DNA of 6,696 nt from Clostridia bacterium (GTDB taxonomy: Bacteria; Bacillota; Clostridia; HGM11514), in NCBI GenBank assembly GCA_900757255.1, contig CAAENE010000236.1:1-6696 (forward strand), given 5' to 3'. This document shows, one piece after another, positions 1 through 4,169 of the stretch. The notes below the pieces were generated by a model. It ran no database searches. It saw only the letters and a program-made list of their open reading frames with translations, and had not been told where the DNA came from. The position numbers and the translations under genes are program-made. Each line of letters opens with the position of its first letter. Position 1 is the stretch's first letter.

Positions 1-316
1 CATAGTGCATGACATAAGCCTCGGACGGAGAGGTTTCCAGATAAGAGGTTTTCTGAATCATATTTCCCTTACCGTCATATTGGTAATCATGAATGGTGTT
101 TTTCGCCGACCCATTTTCTGTATTAAACTGCTTTTCCCGCGTTGGATTACCGAAATTATCAAGCGTATATTCGGTACGTTCCTTTTCCGCTCCATTAGAC
201 GTAACAACCTTGGAGGTTAACTGATTAAATTTATTCTGATCATAAGTGTACAGCGTTGTAGTGGTTCTGTCGGGAGCAGTATATTTCATTAAATCTCCCA
301 CATTGTTATAGGTATA
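1..316 (-). repeat. YD (RHS) repeats in the coding sequence
   Basis: Translated residues 696-800 hold about four degenerate YD repeats of roughly 22-28 residues. They start YTYNNVGDLM, YTYDQNKFNQL, YTLDNFGNPTRE and YQYDGKGNMIQK. Each has the family pattern of Y-x-[YL]-[DN], followed by G-[DN]-x or an equivalent and then a polar strand. The array continues past the window edge. Repeats of this type form successive beta-hairpins of the RHS shell wall. Confidence 0.85.
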
Positions 317-2401
317 CGAATGAATTTCAGGTGCGGACGCGTCTGCATAAACGCCATTTTCATCCGCGTCGCTCTGCGTTTTTGTAATTTCACTTAGCTG
401 CTTTCTCCAGTCATACTTGCGGCTTTCATTTGTGATCTGGTCATCGCCCATAGTGAGATGGGACAGCATCATATGCTCATGATTGAACATATATTTATGA
501 ATTGTTCCCTCTTTATCTGTATCAGTAACCGTCGCCATAGAATCTACCCGGACATTATCAATATAAATTACTTCAGTTGAGCCGGCCGGCCGGATAAATT
601 CAAATTTTAAATCATTTTTCCCTTCAGGTGTCAGGGCATCTAACTGTTTCCAGCTATCTGATGCGTAAACCTCCTGACTGATAATCAGCTGACTTCCGAT
701 GTAAACGTTAATTTTACTTTTTTCATCAGCTAACCCGCTGCCGGTTACTTTATAATCAAACATTGTAACAGCGGGGCGGATTGTAGTAACGCTCATCTGC
801 CCGGAAGTGGTATTATAGTTAGAACGCGATTTCATACACCGGTCGCTTTCATAGCCCGAATCTTCTGTACCGCTCTCCTGCCACTGAGAACCATATCCGA
901 AATAGAATCCTACGTCGCTGCCGCTTTCAAAATCCAGCCCAAGACCTCCAAAATGCCTCGGAAGCCCCTGATAATCATAGGTATGCTCCGACACGATATC
1001 ACCGTTAAATCGGTCGGTGATATCTGCTGCCGAACTGTTGACCGTTCGGACGGCTATATCTTTTTCATTGACAACACGATGATAGTAAAGCCTGCCAAGT
1101 TTTCCGAGCAGACGCCATCCAGTTTCATATTCCAGCTTTTTTGCTTTGTTTTTCAGCTTATCTACCATCAAAACCATATTCTGTCCGCTGTTATATTGAC
1201 CGCTCTGGCCGTTGATTGTAAAGGTTGGATATTCCTCTCCGTAATCAAAAAAACGGAATTTGACCTCACGTTCTTCATACCCATACCGGTACCGCATATC
1301 ATCTTCAATAGAGTCAAGATCACTCACTGTTTTAGTTCCATCCGACACAAAATAAACCTGATCCAGCCGTTCCCTGGTACTGGCACCGCTGTCAGTATCA
1401 TATACGAATGAATTTTTGTTATATACAATTCTCAATCCATTTGGCAGGGAAACAACTGTTTGGAACTTTCCGCCCAAATCACCATTTGATGCGTTAACAG
1501 AAGAATCGTGCGTATAAGAAATGGTTGTAGTACGGTTTAAACTGTCAATAATACTTGTTAGAAGATACTTATATTTCGTTGTACCATCAATTGTATACGG
1601 TATTTCTCTGTACCGGAATTTTATCATATTGCCATACCGGTCCTTAATTGCCAGCAACTTACCCTCATAATTAACGCCTGGTACCCGAACGCTGCCGTCA
1701 TAGATATCCCCTGAAAAATACATTTTTGTACCGTCTTTCTGAATCAAGGTATATTTAGCAGCAGTTACATCACCTTCGTCGACATATTCGGGATACGAAG
1801 GATAAAGAGAATTGACATGAACTTCAAAATCATCAAGATTATATCCATCTATCTGATACTTATAAACATACTCACCTTGCCCCAAACCAACCCAATCCAA
1901 GTTTTTTAGAGCATAGGTAGCGCCGGTTTCAGTATGCAGATAAGCATAATCCCCTTTGATTTCAAGAGAAGGGAACGAAAAACGCGTGCCTGCCCCTAAA
2001 TCATAATTTTTCTCGTTATAAGACCAAAAATTATCATTTGTCCATTCTGTATCAATGATTTCCGCATAGGTCGTACCTGTATTGCCATACCGCATATTAT
2101 ACTTAACAGCATTTCCGCTTTGATAGATTCTGCCAATTTTAAGGTCAAGTCCATTGACACCCGGCAGAACATAATCAGTCTGTTTCAGGACAAAGTCACC
2201 GCTTGGAAGCCTCACCTGTTCTTCTGTGGTATCTTCGTTTAAATAATTTTGAGTAATCTCTGTATTATAAATCGCCGTTGGTATCGCATAATTGTTCATA
2301 TATTCTTCTAACGTCATAGCATGCGCCTGTGCTCCCACAAGACATATCATACCAAACGAAAGCATAACAATAAACGATTTCAAGATAGATTTACCCCGCA
2401 T
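1..2401 (-). CDS. Secreted RHS/YD-repeat protein, N-terminal 800 residues (3' end outside window)
   Basis: The frame is open without interruption for 800 codons and runs off the window edge, so the C-terminus is missing. Start is ATG at 2401, with GGGAGGGAG five bases upstream. Residues 1-28 form a signal peptide: K/R-rich start, hydrophobic core, likely cleavage after AQAHA. Residues 66-95 carry the typical opening of Firmicutes RHS proteins (PSGDF, then TDYVLPGVNGLDL, then IGRIYQS). Later segments fit the same family: QKDGTKMYFSG near 221, KDRYGNMIKFRY near 253 and IIDSLNRTTTISY near 284. Residues about 536-621 look like an inserted beta-sandwich (SDSWKQL near 581, IYIDNVRVDS near 612). YD repeats start near 696. 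RHS proteins of this kind build a hollow beta-shell that in known cases encloses a C-terminal toxin or other effector. Whether this one does cannot be seen here. It is the last visible gene of the operon, 15 nt after the preceding stop. RHS assignment is firm; function is open. Confidence 0.9.
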   Translation of the reverse strand, partial: MRGKSILKSFIVMLSFGMICLVGAQAHAMTLEEYMNNYAIPTAIYNTEITQNYLNEDTTEEQVRLPSGDFVLKQTDYVLPGVNGLDLKIGRIYQSGNAVKYNMRYGNTGTTYAEIIDTEWTNDNFWSYNEKNYDLGAGTRFSFPSLEIKGDYAYLHTETGATYALKNLDWVGLGQGEYVYKYQIDGYNLDDFEVHVNSLYPSYPEYVDEGDVTAAKYTLIQKDGTKMYFSGDIYDGSVRVPGVNYEGKLLAIKDRYGNMIKFRYREIPYTIDGTTKYKYLLTSIIDSLNRTTTISYTHDSSVNASNGDLGGKFQTVVSLPNGLRIVYNKNSFVYDTDSGASTRERLDQVYFVSDGTKTVSDLDSIEDDMRYRYGYEEREVKFRFFDYGEEYPTFTINGQSGQYNSGQNMVLMVDKLKNKAKKLEYETGWRLLGKLGRLYYHRVVNEKDIAVRTVNSSAADITDRFNGDIVSEHTYDYQGLPRHFGGLGLDFESGSDVGFYFGYGSQWQESGTEDSGYESDRCMKSRSNYNTTSGQMSVTTIRPAVTMFDYKVTGSGLADEKSKINVYIGSQLIISQEVYASDSWKQLDALTPEGKNDLKFEFIRPAGSTEVIYIDNVRVDSMATVTDTDKEGTIHKYMFNHEHMMLSHLTMGDDQITNESRKYDWRKQLSEITKTQSDADENGVYADASAPEIHSYTYNNVGDLMKYTAPDRTTTTLYTYDQNKFNQLTSKVVTSNGAEKERTEYTLDNFGNPTREKQFNTENGSAKNTIHDYQYDGKGNMIQKTSYLETSPSEAYVMHY

Positions 2402-2406
2402 TAAGG

Positions 2407-2415
2407 CTCCCTCCC
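2407..2415 (-). promoter_or_regulatory. Ribosome binding site of the RHS gene
   Basis: GGGAGGGAG lies five bases before the ATG at 2401 and begins just after the stop codon (2417-2419) of the preceding gene. The short gap and strong site suggest the two genes are translated from one message. No promoter or terminator fits between them. Confidence 0.75.
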
Positions 2416-2416
2416 A

Positions 2417-3283
2417 TCATTTATATTTTTCTTCTAAAATTTCCTGTTCTATTTCCGCTTCACTTTTATCCTTGTTAATGTTATGCTTTAATGCCTTTTT
2501 TTCTTTTTTCAGGATTTTAATCGCCTGCTTTTCATCGACATTATTTTTCTGCATGGTCTCCTGAAGCTCTTTTTCAGTAACGGAAATCTTTGCTAACTTT
2601 CCTTTCGTATTAGCGGATCGTTTTTCAACCGCAATCTCTTCCCAGGACTTCCCGTCTCTTTTTTGATTGATGATTTCAACCGCATCCGAATTAGTACGCT
2701 GCGCCAGTGCGTCTGCAAATGCAATATCCTCGGTTGTAACAGCGCCGGCCTTTAAAATACCGTCCAAATATTTTGCGTCAAAATCAGTCTGGTTAAATTC
2801 AGGAATAGCCTTTAAATACGCATCAAAGATTTCAGACCACTTTTTATTCTTTTTACTTTCTAAAAGGCTTTCGAGCTCGTCAATACTTCCTAAATTTTCA
2901 GACAGAAAATCATATGCAATCATCATTTCTTTAGGGTCATAGCCTTTATCAAGCAACTCCATAAATTTATCACTGTAATGATCCGGAAAGTTCAATTCCG
3001 CAGCAAACTTTTCGAATTTTTCTACTGCCTTTTGATTTTTCTTTTCTTTTATTTTATTTTTCAATTCTTCCTTGACTTCTTTTTTGATTTCCTTTTCCTG
3101 CTCTTTTTCCGCCTTTTTCTCTTCCTTCGTCTGTTCATGTACCATGACAAGGGGAGCACTTTCAGATGCATTATCTGTTCCAAACCAATTTCCCCAAAAT
3201 GCATATACGCCGCCGCTTCCGCCAAGAATCAATATCGCCGTTACAGCAATGATTATCATTTTATCAAGTTTTTTATTCCTCAT
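2417..3283 (-). CDS. Single-pass membrane protein with Lys/Glu-rich stalk and two helical repeats
   Basis: I do not recognise a named family. The preferred start is ATG 3283 (288 residues): GGAGGG at 3291-3296 lies seven bases upstream. An in-frame ATG at 3298 would add five residues, but it overlaps that ribosome binding site. From the preferred start, residues 1-8 are basic and 9-30 are hydrophobic and Gly/Ala-rich, a membrane anchor that would place the rest outside. Residues about 51-93 are almost entirely Lys, Glu and Gln, likely a long helix or coiled coil. Two similar helical units follow at about 103-158 and 168-223. Each carries a K-[KS]-W-x-E-I motif, and the second also matches a segment of the upstream membrane protein. 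The tail (224-288) is helical and charged. The gene overlaps the upstream one by 11 nt and precedes the RHS gene by 15 nt, so a role in placing or folding the RHS protein at the cell surface is plausible but unproven. No catalytic motif is visible. Confidence 0.85.
   Translation of the reverse strand: MRNKKLDKMIIIAVTAILILGGSGGVYAFWGNWFGTDNASESAPLVMVHEQTKEEKKAEKEQEKEIKKEVKEELKNKIKEKKNQKAVEKFEKFAAELNFPDHYSDKFMELLDKGYDPKEMMIAYDFLSENLGSIDELESLLESKKNKKWSEIFDAYLKAIPEFNQTDFDAKYLDGILKAGAVTTEDIAFADALAQRTNSDAVEIINQKRDGKSWEEIAVEKRSANTKGKLAKISVTEKELQETMQKNNVDEKQAIKILKKEKKALKHNINKDKSEAEIEQEILEEKYK
2615..2782 (-). repeat. Helical repeat, second copy, in the stalk membrane protein
   Basis: Residues 168-223 (numbered from the start at 3283) align with residues 103-158 with two small gaps. 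Shared features are a leading aromatic/hydrophobic helix (KYLDGIL against KFMELLD), an acidic turn then A-x-[AF]-L, and a closing KSWEEI against KKWSEI. The similarity is low but the spacing is regular, so this looks like an old internal duplication. Confidence 0.55.
2810..2977 (-). repeat. Helical repeat, first copy, in the stalk membrane protein
   Basis: Residues 103-158 contain KFMELLDKGYDPKEM, then AYDFLSE, then KKWSEIF. The unit matches the second copy at 2615-2782 in order and spacing of hydrophobic residues and in the W-x-E-I ending. It follows directly after the charged stalk. Confidence 0.55.
3029..3130 (-). other. Lys/Glu-rich low-complexity tract (stalk)
   Basis: On the plus strand this is a pyrimidine-rich run of CTTTTT/TTCC-type triplets; on the coding strand it is nearly all AAA, AAG and GAA codons. 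The product is an unbroken Lys/Glu/Gln stretch with spaced Ile, Val and Leu, typical of a single long helix or coiled coil. It sits between the membrane segment and the helical repeats. Confidence 0.7.
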
Positions 3284-4139
3284 CTGTATTCCCTCCATTG
3301 ATAGAATTTACAGTTGGATTTTGAAATTTTTCTATCTCTTTTTGTACTTCTTCTAACGGGTCAGCCGGTTTTACATTCTCAGGAATATCCGTTTCCGGTT
3401 TTGCCGGTTCCGTGACAGGAAGATCAATTTTTTGCTGCTGCTGAATCACCTCAAGCATTTTAGCTTCCAATTTTGAAACCGTGATTTGATGCCCTGCCGC
3501 GATTTTTACAATATTTTTCTGATATTCCTCTTCGTATGCCTTGGCGTCACTGATTTTCAGCGTCAAATCAATTTCAAGCTGTAAAGCAAGTAAATATTCG
3601 TCCATAACCGATTGCATGGATGTCTCATCATTATTCAGCTTCAGCATGAGATAAATCGCTTTATTCGGTTCATAATTTTCATACAGTTCATAGTATGGCG
3701 TCAAATCTTCTTTCTTTTCCAACTGTTCTGTTGGAACATTCGGCGCTTCCTGAACTTTTCTTTGATTGATTTCCCTTAGTGCAAAGCTTACCCTGTCCGA
3801 AAGCGCCTGAGCCTGTTTTACCAATTCCTCCGAAAACTCAGCTGTCAGTTTCTCCAGCTGTTCGTTGCTGATAACTGAATCTGCGCTGGTCCCGCTGCTA
3901 AGCATTTCACCGATTTCGCCAAAGCTTCTGCCTGTTAATCGAAGGTCTCTGATTTGTTCCTTTGATGCGCCTGTTTTTTCAGATAATTCCTGAACGGTCC
4001 TCTCTTCAGCCGCATCAGGAGAAAAATTTGTATTGATAAACCGATACCCCGCGTAAGCTGTAATACAGGAAACGCCAAAGGTGACCACTAAAACAGCCGA
4101 AATAAACCGTTTATTTAAAATCAAATCCTTTATTTTCAT
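3273..4139 (-). CDS. Single-pass membrane protein, helical outer part, unknown family
   Basis: I do not recognise a named family. Start is ATG 4139 with GAAGGGG eight bases upstream. The product has 288 residues. Residues 1-11 are basic and 12-31 hydrophobic. This is either a membrane anchor or a signal peptide cut after ITAYA; the basic side suggests the rest lies outside. Residues 49-80 form a helix-turn-helix-like hairpin (LSEKTGAS, then LRLTGRSFGEIG) that matches the downstream membrane protein without gaps. Residues 91-130 and 145-237 are predicted helical, with a Glu/Lys/Gln-rich segment ending in QQQQ. Residues 238-275 form a Pro/Glu/Lys linker before a short helix, and the end is polar and acidic. 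No enzyme motif, lipobox, sortase signal or dockerin is visible. It lies 30 nt after the tandem-domain gene and overlaps the next gene by 11 nt. A tether or assembly role next to the RHS protein is inference. Confidence 0.85.
   Translation of the reverse strand: MKIKDLILNKRFISAVLVVTFGVSCITAYAGYRFINTNFSPDAAEERTVQELSEKTGASKEQIRDLRLTGRSFGEIGEMLSSGTSADSVISNEQLEKLTAEFSEELVKQAQALSDRVSFALREINQRKVQEAPNVPTEQLEKKEDLTPYYELYENYEPNKAIYLMLKLNNDETSMQSVMDEYLLALQLEIDLTLKISDAKAYEEEYQKNIVKIAAGHQITVSKLEAKMLEVIQQQQKIDLPVTEPAKPETDIPENVKPADPLEEVQKEIEKFQNPTVNSINGGNTDEE
3291..3296 (-). promoter_or_regulatory. Ribosome binding site that decides the start of the stalk membrane protein
   Basis: GGAGGG is seven bases before ATG 3283. 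The other in-frame ATG (3298) shares a base with this site and has no comparable site of its own upstream. The site lies inside the last codons of the preceding gene, whose stop is at 3273-3275, so ribosomes finishing that gene could restart here (translational coupling). Confidence 0.75.
3891..3995 (-). other. Helical hairpin module shared with the next gene's product
   Basis: Residues 49-83 align without gaps with residues 190-221 of the downstream membrane protein (numbered from ATG 3283). Identical positions are L52, T56, I63, G70, S72, E75 and I76. Conservative pairs include R71/K, F73/W and G77/A. The ending G-[KR]-S-[FW]-x-E-I is the clearest part. Confidence 0.55.
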
Positions 4140-4147
4140 TCTTTTAT

Positions 4148-4158
4148 CCCCTTCCCTT
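4148..4158 (-). promoter_or_regulatory. Ribosome binding site in the 30-nt gap after the tandem-domain gene
   Basis: The coding strand reads AAGGGAAGGGG followed by eight A-rich bases and ATG 4139. The gap of 30 bases after the stop at 4170-4172 contains no inverted repeat with a T tract and no convincing promoter, which supports read-through from the upstream gene. Confidence 0.65.
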
Positions 4159-4169
4159 ATGATTCACCT

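Noticed and set aside
582..593. Palindrome CCGGCCGGCCGG in an AT-rich region
   Set aside because: It encodes part of the IRPAGS stretch of the RHS protein. There is no T tract and no intergenic position, so it is not a terminator; a single short palindrome gives no basis for calling a regulatory site.
953..1411. Open frame of about 150 codons on the plus strand
   Set aside because: It lies wholly antisense to the RHS coding frame, has no ribosome binding site of note, and the translation has no recognisable domain. The minus-strand frame is uninterrupted and family-like across the same bases.
1281..1650. Recurrent TACCGG(T/A) words
   Set aside because: They come from Tyr-Arg and similar codon pairs (RYRYGY, DRYGN, KFRYR). 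Spacing is irregular and there is no conserved flank, so they are not a repeat array or operator set.
2292..3356. Several short plus-strand open frames rich in Phe, Leu and Ser
   Set aside because: They are the complement of the Lys/Glu-rich minus-strand genes; AAA and GAA codons read backwards give Phe- and Ser-rich pseudo-membrane proteins. No independent start signal supports them.
4057..4075. Possible lipoprotein signal (FGVSC) in the first membrane protein
   Set aside because: The residues before the Cys are G-V-S, and position -3 is not Leu, Val or Ile. The hydrophobic segment continues past the Cys, so a membrane anchor or ordinary signal peptide fits better.
4140..4169. Terminator or internal promoter between the first two genes
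   Set aside because: The 30 bases contain a ribosome binding site but no stem-loop with a T run and no paired -35/-10 elements.
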